This document shows, piece by piece, positions 1 through 7,041 of a stretch of 9,990 bases of DNA. A program made the translations under genes and the position numbers. Below the pieces are notes generated by a model. It saw only the letters and a program-made list of their open reading frames with translations. It searched no databases and had not been told where the DNA came from. The number at the start of each line of letters is the position of its first letter. The first letter of the stretch is position 1. Source of the stretch: an uncultured Alphaproteobacteria bacterium (GTDB taxonomy: Bacteria; Pseudomonadota; Alphaproteobacteria; Micavibrionales; Micavibrionaceae); contig CAKZKV010000104.1 of assembly GCA_937124505.1 (NCBI GenBank), forward strand, positions 1 through 9,990, written 5' to 3'.

Positions 1-1454
1 ATATTGGCCGGGAGAGGACGGTTCATGACCCGCATGTAAAGGCCGTAATGGGCGAACAACCCGGTCAGGATGCAAAATCCGTATCCGGCGGTAATGACCG
101 TCACATGTGTTGCCAGCCAGAAATTGGTATTCAGCACGGCGGTCAGGACTTGCAAGGTATCGCCTTCTTTGGCGAGGTACTCTGCGACAAAGTATAAAAT
201 GATGGCGGCCAGAGGCCCCATGAACAGGGGCAGGGCTTTTTCCTTGCTAAAGACGGCTGTGACAAGAGAGGCCACCACGCAAATCAGCGAGACAAAAAGG
301 ACGGATTCGTAAAGCGTGCTGACGGGCGGACGTTCCAGTATCATGATGCGCATGGCAATTGCGGATGCATGGAACAAGGCCCCGGTCAAAAGGGTCGTAA
401 GGGCCAGACTGCCGAGAGGGATTTCCTTCCGCATCAGCATCATAGCAGCCACGGCAAGGCCCAGCATATAAAATACGAGGCTGTAAAAATAAGGATTCAG
501 GTGAAGATAAGTCACCTCCATAGAGAGTTTTGCAGGCGAAGCGGAAGTCTGCGGAAAGTCCAGAACCCTTTGATAGGCTTTCTCCGTTGCATCTGCCCAG
601 TGTTTGGCATTTTGTTCCCGGTAGGCGGCGGCCATGTCTTTCCAGTCTTCAAAATACTGCGCGCTCCCCGGTCCGCTTAGGCCCATATTCATCAAAACCC
701 ATGGCGAGTTCCATTCCTTGCTTTGATTGAGCGGCCATTCCGGCGGCATGATACGGAAGATGTTTTGCGTATCCGTGTTGTTTTCAATCATCGAAAGCTG
801 CAGTGCAAAGGCCTTGAGATGGTCTGTAATATCTTCTTCCGGCAGGTTTTCAAGGTAGGTGCCGAGTTTTTCCTCATGGCGCTTGATGTCCATATAAGAC
901 ACGGCATCTTCCGGTGAGATATCCAGTTCTGCGGCGGTTTCCTCGGGCAGGGGAATACGCAGGGGTAAAATCATATGCATTGACGTGACAACGCTTTTTA
1001 AAAGAACCGCATTATCATAAAGAGTTACCAGATCTTTTTCCGTTGCGGTTTGTTCGGATGCCTCTTTTTCAAGGATGCGCACGACCATTTCTTTGCGGTG
1101 TTGCAGGGCGGGAATAATTTCTGCCAGAGAGAAACGGGTTTCGTCGGTTTTTAATTCCAGCAGTTGTTTGAGTTCCTGCCGGCGAATCGTGAAAACAGGG
1201 CGGAGGGTCGTGAGCGGGGGATTAAAGAGCGCTTCCGCCAGAAAATCTATGGCAGGCAACGTGTCGATCTGTTTGCTGCCGCTAAGCCGCTGGCTGAGAT
1301 GCCTTGCAAAGCTTTCCATCGGTTTGATGCGCCCGTCATGCTGGATGGGAAGTTTTGAAAAGGTGCGCATGTCCAGTTCCGTGGCATGCGCTTTTGATAG
1401 GCATAGCATCGCCAGTGACAGGATCATCATGAAAAATGTTAAAAACTTACTCAT
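1..1454 (-). CDS. ccsA: CcsA/ResC-type cytochrome c assembly protein, 3' end outside window
   Basis: Membrane component of System II cytochrome c biogenesis, which with ResB delivers haem to apocytochrome c on the outer face of the inner membrane. The open frame runs from ATG at 1454 to the left edge (484 residues seen, no stop). Residues 1-24 look like a signal peptide ending in KAHA. A soluble stretch of nearly 300 residues follows, with a DGRIKPMESFAR segment near its start. Hydrophobic segments begin at about residue 322, then about 345-372, 384-401, 405-428 and 444-472. RPPVSTLYES (375-384) is typical of CcsA. H450, in NFWLATHV, sits where the family has a conserved haem-ligand histidine. 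The tryptophan-rich haem motif expected nearer the C-terminus lies outside the window. The start overlaps the resB stop by 8 nt (ATGAGTAA), which suggests translational coupling. The long N-terminal extension resembles the middle region of fused CcsBA proteins. Confidence 0.85.
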   Translation of the reverse strand, partial: MSKFLTFFMMILSLAMLCLSKAHATELDMRTFSKLPIQHDGRIKPMESFARHLSQRLSGSKQIDTLPAIDFLAEALFNPPLTTLRPVFTIRRQELKQLLELKTDETRFSLAEIIPALQHRKEMVVRILEKEASEQTATEKDLVTLYDNAVLLKSVVTSMHMILPLRIPLPEETAAELDISPEDAVSYMDIKRHEEKLGTYLENLPEEDITDHLKAFALQLSMIENNTDTQNIFRIMPPEWPLNQSKEWNSPWVLMNMGLSGPGSAQYFEDWKDMAAAYREQNAKHWADATEKAYQRVLDFPQTSASPAKLSMEVTYLHLNPYFYSLVFYMLGLAVAAMMLMRKEIPLGSLALTTLLTGALFHASAIAMRIMILERPPVSTLYESVLFVSLICVVASLVTAVFSKEKALPLFMGPLAAIILYFVAEYLAKEGDTLQVLTAVLNTNFWLATHVTVITAGYGFCILTGLFAHYGLYMRVMNRPLPAN

Positions 1455-2538
1455 GTCGTGCCTGAAACCTTATGCCAAGATGAATGAGAAGTCCAAGGGC
1501 GATGACGATGCTGGCAATATAAGGAAACAGCCACCCCGTATTTTTGACCACCGCCAGAATGGTCGCTTCGCCAATGGGGGTATTGGTGAAGGAGGACTGG
1601 AAAAAAGTGTAACCTTTATTACGAAGTGGGGCGTTCATGCCGATGCGTACCGGCCATGAGTCGTTCCCGTCGATTACCTCAACATCCGAATGATAATTTT
1701 TTGCCATTTGCGTTCCGGGGTGGAGTTCCTGCACAAAATCATCCAGCCGCAGTTCAAAAGGCAGTTTTGTTTCCATCCTCTGGAACTGCACGCGGTAATC
1801 TCGTCCGTTTTTATGGATAAGGATCGGGTGCGGCGCAGCTTCCGTGGAGACATAAACCCCGTCTTCCTGATCTGTTCCGGAAATTTTTAAGGTGACGCCA
1901 GACAGGTTCGCTTCATTTTGCTTTTTAGGCGGAATCGGCTTCAGGGCAATTTTTTGTGCCAGTCCCCGCCGATCCGGATCGTTTTTTGGTGCCTGTAAAA
2001 ACTCGCAGTTTTTACAACTGGTTAGAACTCGAATCTGAAAGGGAAGGTCTGCTTTGTGCCTGAGATCATTCTCCTGAAGTTCCTGAATAGAGTAAGAGGC
2101 GATCTCTTCTTCATTTTCAAAGATATAAAGTTTTTTCTTGTGATAATCCTGGATTTTGTCGCTTGTCCGTCCTTCGGGGATCAGGACAAATCCTTCCCGC
2201 GCTGTTGTTGCAGTGAAGAGGGCACCGATAAACAGGAGCAAAATACCAAAATGCGTGAGAATGATGCCACTTTGCCGCCATGCCCATTTGCTTTTGAACA
2301 GGAATTTTGCCAGAAGATTGATAAAAATCAGGGACAGCGTCAGCAGCCCGCCAGGCAGAGGAATAATGCCGACCCACAGCACCCATGACGAGAAAAACAG
2401 ACGCTCGGCCTGATAAATGCCGATTTCCCGCTGGGCCACCGTCCCGACAATCAGCAGGAGCATCATCCACGGCAATGTGTAAAACATGATGTCCGGACGT
2501 GCCATGCGGAGGCAGAATTTGTGCAGTTTTTTCAGCAT
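1447..2538 (-). CDS. resB: ResB/CcsB-family cytochrome c biogenesis protein (short form)
   Basis: Partner of CcsA in System II cytochrome c maturation; it carries a large periplasmic domain thought to handle apocytochrome and haem. The 363 residues show three N-terminal membrane segments (about 20-36, 48-80, 89-110), a periplasmic domain, and a fourth segment at about 336-356. The family signature is MNAPLRNKGYTFFQSSF at 301-317. Histidines lie within the third and fourth segments (H96 in LTHFG, H353 in LIHLG), where haem-binding histidines are plausible. A CKNC motif at 175-178 in the periplasmic domain is a possible thiol pair. At 363 residues it is shorter than Bacillus-type ResB. It starts 7 nt after the phosphoesterase stop and has no strong ribosome binding site, so it probably depends on upstream translation. 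Its stop lies inside the ccsA start. Confidence 0.88.
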   Translation of the reverse strand: MLKKLHKFCLRMARPDIMFYTLPWMMLLLIVGTVAQREIGIYQAERLFFSSWVLWVGIIPLPGGLLTLSLIFINLLAKFLFKSKWAWRQSGIILTHFGILLLFIGALFTATTAREGFVLIPEGRTSDKIQDYHKKKLYIFENEEEIASYSIQELQENDLRHKADLPFQIRVLTSCKNCEFLQAPKNDPDRRGLAQKIALKPIPPKKQNEANLSGVTLKISGTDQEDGVYVSTEAAPHPILIHKNGRDYRVQFQRMETKLPFELRLDDFVQELHPGTQMAKNYHSDVEVIDGNDSWPVRIGMNAPLRNKGYTFFQSSFTNTPIGEATILAVVKNTGWLFPYIASIVIALGLLIHLGIRFQARHE

Positions 2539-2545
2539 GGTTTCG

Positions 2546-3304
2546 CTAGTTTCTGTTATTCACTTGCAAGATTTGGACGGTATTTTTTTCCAAAACAGCA
2601 CAGGTCAGGAGGCCCGTGCGGAACAATCCCGTATCCAGCCCCAGACGATTTGATGTAATCTCCGGTTTTTCTGAAATTGTATGGCCATGGACGATACATT
2701 TTTCATGTGGGTTCTTCCATGATAAAAATGGTTCACGGATGAAGGTTAAGTCTTTTTGGTTTTGTTCTGTTAGAGGAACTTCCGGGCGAATGCCTGCATG
2801 CACAAAACAATAATCGCCGAATATTTTCATTTGCTCAAGGGATTGCATGAAGCTGATATGGGGCTCCGGGATTTTTTCAATCAGGTCTTTTTGCAAGGCC
2901 TCGCGCTCCTCCGGCATAATGGGGTGTTTTTTGATATCGCATCCATAGCTTCTGGCCGTTTCTATGCCGCCAAATTCCAGCCATCTGGCATAAAACCCAT
3001 GCGGGTCCTGCAAATATCCCAGCAGTCCTGCTTCGTGGTTGCCAAGCAGGAAGTGATGCTGGACTGGGCCGTCCTGCAATTGTCGCAGACGTTCAATGAC
3101 ATCTGCGCTTTGTGGGCCGCGGTCTATATAGTCGCCGAGATAGACCGCCAGATGTTTTTTCTTCGGCGTTTTTTTGGCGTCCTCTTCTATTTGTGCATAC
3201 AGGGTTTCATGGGCATCCAGATAGCCATGCAGGTCGCCAATCGCATAAATTACCGTATTTTCAGGCGCATAATACGTCCAGTTTCGCGGGGTAACATTTT
3301 TCAT
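2546..3304 (-). CDS. PPP-family metallophosphoesterase (serine/threonine phosphatase or ApaH-like)
   Basis: A 252-residue cytoplasmic hydrolase of the calcineurin-like phosphoesterase superfamily, using a two-metal centre on phosphoesters. All the expected blocks are present in order: GDLHG (23-27), GDYIDRG (57-63), GNHE (88-91), VHAG (168-171) and VHGHT (205-209). The GLDTGLFRTGLLTCAVLE segment near the C-terminus is typical of bacterial PPP phosphatases. The substrate cannot be read from sequence; phosphoprotein and dinucleoside tetraphosphate are both possible. It is the first gene of the apparent operon with resB and ccsA and is divergent from the plus-strand exported-protein gene across a 117-bp gap. 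No strong ribosome binding site precedes the ATG. A possible promoter on the minus strand is TTGCCG-17-TAGGTC, which is weak. Any functional link to cytochrome c assembly is inferred from position only. Confidence 0.88.
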   Translation of the reverse strand: MKNVTPRNWTYYAPENTVIYAIGDLHGYLDAHETLYAQIEEDAKKTPKKKHLAVYLGDYIDRGPQSADVIERLRQLQDGPVQHHFLLGNHEAGLLGYLQDPHGFYARWLEFGGIETARSYGCDIKKHPIMPEEREALQKDLIEKIPEPHISFMQSLEQMKIFGDYCFVHAGIRPEVPLTEQNQKDLTFIREPFLSWKNPHEKCIVHGHTISEKPEITSNRLGLDTGLFRTGLLTCAVLEKNTVQILQVNNRN

Positions 3305-3361
3305 GATGACATAGACCTATCTAAAAAAGTGCAAAACGGCAAGCCCAACTCCTTTAGAACT

Positions 3362-3390
3362 TTGCATTGATTTTTAAAATCAGATAAGAT
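3362..3390 (+). promoter_or_regulatory. Candidate sigma-70-type promoter of the exported-protein pair
   Basis: TTGCAT (3362-3367) and TAAGAT (3385-3390) are separated by 17 nt, in an AT-rich gap upstream of the start at 3422. The -35 hexamer is identical to that of the predicted rplK promoter in this window. This would give a leader of roughly 25 nt. It is read by eye and not confirmed. Confidence 0.45.
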
Positions 3391-3421
3391 TTAAAAGTTA
3401 CATTTAAGTGAGAACATTAAA

Positions 3422-3949
3422 ATGACGTTTATTTACAAAAAACATTTTTATCTCTTCATGCTTTTTATGTGTGCCATAGCTTTTATAGGTGTGCCACATA
3501 CAAAAATATCTGTTGCCAAGCCTTTTTTGAAATATGTAGAACTTGATGCGGCGCATACGGATAAAGGTGCCTTACAGAAGGCAAAAGACCTGTTTGCAAG
3601 ATACCTGGGGCAGTGGGATATCAGGTTTGAAGATGCGGTCTCTTATGCGCGGTATATTAATTTGGGCGGGGGATCAAAAGTAAAGTACATCGTTTATTAC
3701 AGAAAAGACGGATCATTAGGCGAGTGCGCTCAAGCAGGATGCAGCTTAATGATTTTTGAAAATTTTGAGGAAAATAAGTGGCGTATTCTTCTCAATGTGT
3801 CTGCATATGCCCTTTTTACGGCGGAAAATGAACGAACAAATGGTCTGAAAGATATTTATCTGCGTACTAGAGAAGGTAAAAAAATAAAGTGGGTTTTTGA
3901 TGGAGTACAATACGTCAATCCTGATATTGAGGATAAAATAGAGAAATAA
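3422..3949 (+). CDS. Exported protein of unknown function
   Basis: A 175-residue protein that I do not recognise as a named family. Residues 1-32 form a plausible signal peptide: a positive start (YKKH), the hydrophobic core LFMLFMCAIAFIGV, and a possible cleavage site after SVA (30-32). The mature part has two cysteines close together (C102 and C107 in GECAQAGC) that could form a disulfide. The layout KVKYIVYY...CAQAGCSLMIFENF...W, with a late KKIKWVFDGVQYV, resembles a pattern seen in small secreted hypothetical proteins (an IVY strand, a glycine-cysteine turn, then LLIF). The resemblance is by eye only. It has no enzyme motif. It lies 6 nt upstream of the lysozyme-like gene on the same strand, so the two are very probably co-transcribed. 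The coding sequence looks more AT-rich than the neighbouring housekeeping genes. Confidence 0.7.
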   Translation: MTFIYKKHFYLFMLFMCAIAFIGVPHTKISVAKPFLKYVELDAAHTDKGALQKAKDLFARYLGQWDIRFEDAVSYARYINLGGGSKVKYIVYYRKDGSLGECAQAGCSLMIFENFEENKWRILLNVSAYALFTAENERTNGLKDIYLRTREGKKIKWVFDGVQYVNPDIEDKIEK

Positions 3950-3955
3950 TAAAGT

Positions 3956-4930
3956 ATGATTTGTATCAGAGCTATTCCAACGATTGTTTTTGCATTTGTG
4001 TTATGCATTTTCATTTCATCTTCTGTTCAAGCTGTGACATGCCCGAGCTTTACGCACGGCGGGTGTGCCTCTCCTGAATATACAAATTCTCTCATTAGTA
4101 CGGAAAGTGGTGGCAATTATCAGGCACAGGCCCCGAACAGTACTGCAAAGGGACGCTACCAGTTTTTGGATGGAACTCGTCAGAGTATCTGTAACAAATA
4201 TCCAGTTCCCTGTGTGGATGCCAATACCTTTTTAAATTGCCCTGATTTGCAGGATGCTTACTTTGGCTATCTGGTGAAGGATCAGATACAGGAAAATCAA
4301 AACCGTGGAAATTTTAATTATGTCGGACAAACAATTGGTGGGGTTGAAGTAACGGAATCGGGAATTATTGCGGCGACTCACCTTAAAGGCGGATTTGCAG
4401 TGCAGCAATGGTTACAATCAGGAGGATCTGTCAATGGGGCGGATCCGAATGGGACCACAGTCAGTAAGTATATGCGTGTGCATGGGGGGCATCCGATGAC
4501 AGTCAGTATGGATAATTGCGGAGCGACAGCAAGTCCTTCAACCCCTTCCGGGCCTGTCACGCAACCTGTTTATATCCCTACTCCCCCCACCAGAGCAGAA
4601 TCCTGTTCCGGCAGATCGCCGATGTGTTCGGCCTCCGAGTTGGGAACTGATCCTAATAATAGTATGGGCTCTTTGCCTCCGTTTCTTCCTGACGTGAATA
4701 GTTATCTAAGATGTTCTGATAGTTGTAATAATGCTCCCAGTTCTACAAGTGCGGAAATGTATTATTATTACTGTTCTATTCCAGCAGGTAATACTGACAT
4801 GTCAAGATATTCAGAATGTTGCTGTTCAGGAGATGTGATATTTGGCGGGATCAATGCCGGTGCCAGATGCCCGAACTACACGCACAACAGTAGCGGTTGG
4901 GTTTGCAACCATGCCAAGTGCTGTTGGTAA
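3956..4930 (+). CDS. Exported lysozyme/transglycosylase-like protein with cysteine-rich tail
   Basis: A 324-residue protein with a signal peptide (cleavage probably after SSVQA, residue 26). Residues 45-180 resemble lysozyme-like lytic transglycosylases: a possible catalytic glutamate E50 in STESGGNY, followed by AKGRYQFLDGT (64-74), as in ESGG...GxxQF, then a late THLKGGFAVQQWLQSGG...DPNGTTVSKYM region like that of phage and secretion-system peptidoglycan hydrolases. A proline/serine/threonine linker at about 191-213 leads to a cysteine-rich C-terminal domain. The mature protein has 18 cysteines, including CSDSC, ECCC (287-290) and a terminal KCCW, so it is probably stabilised by disulfides in the periplasm or outside the cell. 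CPSFTH (29-34) near the mature N-terminus recurs as CPNYTH (305-310) near the C-terminus. Peptidoglycan cleavage is inferred. The target may be the cell's own wall or another cell's wall. Confidence 0.7.
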   Translation: MICIRAIPTIVFAFVLCIFISSSVQAVTCPSFTHGGCASPEYTNSLISTESGGNYQAQAPNSTAKGRYQFLDGTRQSICNKYPVPCVDANTFLNCPDLQDAYFGYLVKDQIQENQNRGNFNYVGQTIGGVEVTESGIIAATHLKGGFAVQQWLQSGGSVNGADPNGTTVSKYMRVHGGHPMTVSMDNCGATASPSTPSGPVTQPVYIPTPPTRAESCSGRSPMCSASELGTDPNNSMGSLPPFLPDVNSYLRCSDSCNNAPSSTSAEMYYYYCSIPAGNTDMSRYSECCCSGDVIFGGINAGARCPNYTHNSSGWVCNHAKCCW

Positions 4931-4942
4931 TCTTATTACTTT

Positions 4943-4971
4943 AAGGGGCATGCGCATGATGCCCCTTTTTT
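4943..4971 (+). terminator. Intrinsic terminator after the exported-protein pair
   Basis: A 9-bp perfect stem (AAGGGGCAT, 4943-4951, with ATGCCCCTT, 4959-4967) has a 7-nt loop and runs into a stretch of T residues through 4971. It starts 13 nt after the stop codon of the lysozyme-like gene. On the minus strand it has no T-tract, so it acts mainly for the plus-strand unit, which converges with ahpD. Confidence 0.85.
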
Positions 4972-5010
4972 ATACCTTTAACAGCAAATGAAGAAAATCT
5001 GGAATTTAGG

Positions 5011-5562
5011 TCAAGCTGCTTGAGAGAATATTTCTTCTTTTGCTGATTCACTATCTATAATAGCCGCTACGGCTTGTATGACAGATGCAATGCGAACCGC
5101 CGTCTGGATCTGGTGGGTTGTAATGTCGTGCTTCAATAGTTCCTGTTCATGGGCATTGATGCACCCTTTACAGGCATTGATTGCAGACACCGCCAGAGAC
5201 CACAGCTCGAAATCAGCTTTTTCGATTCCGGGATTGGCAATGATATTCATACGCAAGCCTGCCGGCATCCCTTGATAGACTGAATTTTGTACCAGGCCTA
5301 AAAAACGGTAGTAGACATTATTCATCGCCATAATGGCATGAGCTGCCTTTGCGCCGGTCAGGGCCGTTTCTGAAAGGTGTTGCTCGACTTCTTCTTCAAT
5401 GGCTTTGATCAGAGCAGGGCTGCGCGTTGCCAGAGCAGAGGCATAGAAGGTTCCCCATTTTTGTTGCTCCGTTAAGGTTTCGTCATTGGCCAGAGAGGAC
5501 AGGTTTAACTTGATGTCTTTTGCGTAGGCCGGGATTTGATTTTTTAATGTTTCAATACTCAT
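5011..5562 (-). CDS. ahpD: Alkylhydroperoxidase AhpD
   Basis: Cytoplasmic CxxC protein of the AhpD/carboxymuconolactone decarboxylase family. In mycobacteria AhpD passes electrons from lipoylated dihydrolipoamide acyltransferase to AhpC and has weak peroxidase activity itself. The 183-residue length matches the family closely. The catalytic set is visible with standard spacing: E119, C131, C134 and H138 in FELWSLAVSAINACKGCINAHE, each one residue later than in the M. tuberculosis protein. It follows ahpC on the same strand with a 75-nt gap containing a hairpin and T-tract. A clear ribosome binding site (AAAGGAAAAA) lies just before the ATG. The pairing with AhpC supports a role as its reducing partner. 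No ahpF is present in the window. Confidence 0.93.
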   Translation of the reverse strand: MSIETLKNQIPAYAKDIKLNLSSLANDETLTEQQKWGTFYASALATRSPALIKAIEEEVEQHLSETALTGAKAAHAIMAMNNVYYRFLGLVQNSVYQGMPAGLRMNIIANPGIEKADFELWSLAVSAINACKGCINAHEQELLKHDITTHQIQTAVRIASVIQAVAAIIDSESAKEEIFSQAA

Positions 5563-5581
5563 GTGGTTTTTCCTTTTTGTT

Positions 5582-5615
5582 AAAAAAGCAGCGCATAGAA
5601 CAAGACTACGCGCTG
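5582..5615 (-). terminator. Hairpin plus T-tract between ahpC and ahpD (terminator or attenuator)
   Basis: On the minus strand CAGCGCGTAG (5615-5606) pairs with CTATGCGCTG (5598-5589), a 10-bp stem with one G-T pair and a 7-nt loop. C and six T residues follow (5588-5582). This has the form of an intrinsic terminator but sits inside an apparent operon, so partial read-through to ahpD is likely. Confidence 0.75.
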
Positions 5616-5637
5616 TCTGTTTTATCGCCTATGTACG

Positions 5638-6225
5638 TTAAGCGGCTTCTTTTGTATCATTTGCGATGCTTGATGTGTTGATCGTGTCGCCTCCAACAGG
5701 TCTGTTGCAAGGGCATAACTCATCACTTTGCAGGGCATCCAGAATGCGCAATGTTTCTTTTGGATTGCGTCCGACATTCAGATTATTCACAGAAACATGT
5801 TGAATAACATTATGCGGATCAACAATGAATGTTGCCCGGAACGCAACACCTTCTTCGTAGTCGCGAATCCCAAGGGAATCAATCAGGGAGCCGTTTGTAT
5901 CCGCAAACGACCATTGATTAAGTTCTGCAAGATCGGGGTGTTCACGACGCCATGCCAGCTTGCAGAATTCATTATCCGTGCTGCCGCCCATGACAATACA
6001 GTCGCGATCTTCAAAATCTTCGTTCAGTTTGGCAAATTCCACAATCTCCGTCGGGCAAACAAATGTGAAATCTTTTGGGTAGAAGTAGATGACTTTCCAT
6101 TTTCCTTCAAAGCTGTCCTGAGTGATTTCTTCAAAAGCACTTTCACCGTTTTCTTCATGTTTCATGAATTTGGGTTTAACGCCCATCACGGAAAATTCGG
6201 GTATTTGATCGCCGATTGTAAGCAT
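5638..6225 (-). CDS. ahpC: Peroxiredoxin AhpC (alkyl hydroperoxide reductase subunit C)
   Basis: Typical 2-Cys peroxiredoxin that reduces hydrogen peroxide, organic hydroperoxides and probably peroxynitrite in the cytoplasm. At 195 residues it has the length of M. tuberculosis AhpC. The peroxidatic cysteine is C57 in DFTFVCPTE, with T54 and R130 available for the active site. The C-terminal ELCPCNR gives C171 and C173, the double-cysteine arrangement of the AhpD-dependent mycobacterial enzyme, rather than the single resolving cysteine of the AhpF-dependent type. This agrees with ahpD downstream. A good ribosome binding site (ACAGGAGAAAA) precedes the ATG. The AT-rich upstream region holds a promoter candidate and a 28-bp near-palindrome that overlaps the -10 element, suggesting control by a dimeric repressor or activator. 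Confidence 0.95.
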   Translation of the reverse strand: MLTIGDQIPEFSVMGVKPKFMKHEENGESAFEEITQDSFEGKWKVIYFYPKDFTFVCPTEIVEFAKLNEDFEDRDCIVMGGSTDNEFCKLAWRREHPDLAELNQWSFADTNGSLIDSLGIRDYEEGVAFRATFIVDPHNVIQHVSVNNLNVGRNPKETLRILDALQSDELCPCNRPVGGDTINTSSIANDTKEAA

Positions 6226-6238
6226 GGTTTTCTCCTGT

Positions 6239-6266
6239 CTATATATAAATTTTATTTCATATATAG
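6239..6266. promoter_or_regulatory. Near-palindromic candidate operator upstream of ahpC
   Basis: A 28-bp imperfect inverted repeat begins and ends with matching arms (CTATATAT and ATATATAG), with further partial symmetry inside. It lies between the ahpC -35 element and the ribosome binding site and includes the predicted -10. AT-rich dyads of this kind are bound by Fur/PerR-like, Rrf2 or LysR-type regulators. It does not match a classical Fur or PerR box well enough to name the regulator. Confidence 0.4.
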
Positions 6267-6287
6267 AGTTTATACGTCTTAATTCAA
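6260..6287 (-). promoter_or_regulatory. Candidate ahpC promoter
   Basis: On the minus strand TTGAAT (6287-6282) is followed after 16 nt by TATATA (6265-6260). The -10 lies inside the palindrome at 6239-6266. It is placed by eye; the run of TA dinucleotides allows shifts of one or two bases. Confidence 0.45.
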
Positions 6288-6318
6288 GCTTTTTCTTGGT
6301 TTCTTAAAGTCAGGAATA

Positions 6319-7041
6319 TTAGAGCCCCCTTTGTGGTTGGGGGGCTGTTGCCAGTTTTTGAAAATCCAAAGAGGCCATATTTTCTCCGTAATTCGCACTT
6401 CCCAGCAAAGAGGTAAATTTTGGGTCTTGTAGTAAAACCACACCTGTTCCAGAGGCAAGTTCCAAAAATTTTATGGTATAGGAGCCATTGCCTAATGTCA
6501 GAGCTTCTTTTGTAACGGTGCCGACTTTTGCGTTTTCCTCGTCTGAAGGAACTTCTTCTGTCATAAATAACTGGTTTTTCTTAGGTGCCATATAAACAAC
6601 AAGATGGTAGTCGAATTGACTGGGATCTTGAAACACCTGTCCTTCTTCAAGAGGAAGACTGGCGGCACCAATGATGCAGGCATTACGTGAGTCATATCCT
6701 TCATCGCCGCTTCCAAATTCTACCACAACAGAAGATGTCGCGAGGTTACGCTTATCGGCCTTTGGAGTGTAATAGGTTGTAATGCTGTCTCCATTTGGAG
6801 AGAGTTCGTATTGTTCGCCAATTTCTGTCTGTCCCATTTTATCCAGATAGGAAGCCTTCAAACGCTGCATTGTTCCGCAATTTTCTATTTTATATGTGAT
6901 GGCCTTTGACGGGACGATGTCAATGGGAGGCGCGAGAGTATAAGTGTTATGATCTGCTTGAGCGGGGGCGGGGATTGCCGTCGTTATCGGTGCGGCCAAA
7001 GCGGCAACCATTAGGGCTGTAGTGGGAGAAGGTAATTTCAT
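6319..7041 (-). CDS. Exported protein of unknown function
   Basis: A 240-residue protein with a signal peptide (residues 1-29, cleavage probably after PAQA). The mature part has only two cysteines, C55 (IENCGTM) and C122 (RNACIIG), a possible disulfide. It looks rich in beta-strand, with alternating segments such as SVVVEFG, YHLVVYMAP, YTIKFLELA and TGVVLLQDP. No catalytic motif, lipobox or membrane anchor is visible, and I do not recognise the family. A good ribosome binding site (CAGGAG) precedes the ATG. A weak promoter candidate lies upstream on the minus strand (TTTACA at 7134-7129, 16 nt, TAACAA at 7112-7107). No T-tract terminator follows, so read-through into ahpC is possible. A GC-rich dyad (6323-6329 with 6340-6346) overlaps the stop codon. 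Confidence 0.75.
   Translation of the reverse strand: MKLPSPTTALMVAALAAPITTAIPAPAQADHNTYTLAPPIDIVPSKAITYKIENCGTMQRLKASYLDKMGQTEIGEQYELSPNGDSITTYYTPKADKRNLATSSVVVEFGSGDEGYDSRNACIIGAASLPLEEGQVFQDPSQFDYHLVVYMAPKKNQLFMTEEVPSDEENAKVGTVTKEALTLGNGSYTIKFLELASGTGVVLLQDPKFTSLLGSANYGENMASLDFQKLATAPQPQRGL

Noticed and set aside
1075..1659. Plus-strand open frame of 194 codons
   Set aside because: It lies opposite the well-supported ccsA and resB frames, has no family resemblance and is low-complexity in composition; it is a shadow frame.
2798..3370. Plus-strand open frame opposite the phosphoesterase
   Set aside because: The minus-strand frame has every PPP phosphatase motif, while this frame shows nothing recognisable.
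6323..6346. GC-rich hairpin (AGCCCCC/GGGGGCT) as a terminator of the exported-protein gene
   Set aside because: It overlaps the stop codon and has no T-tract after it on either strand.
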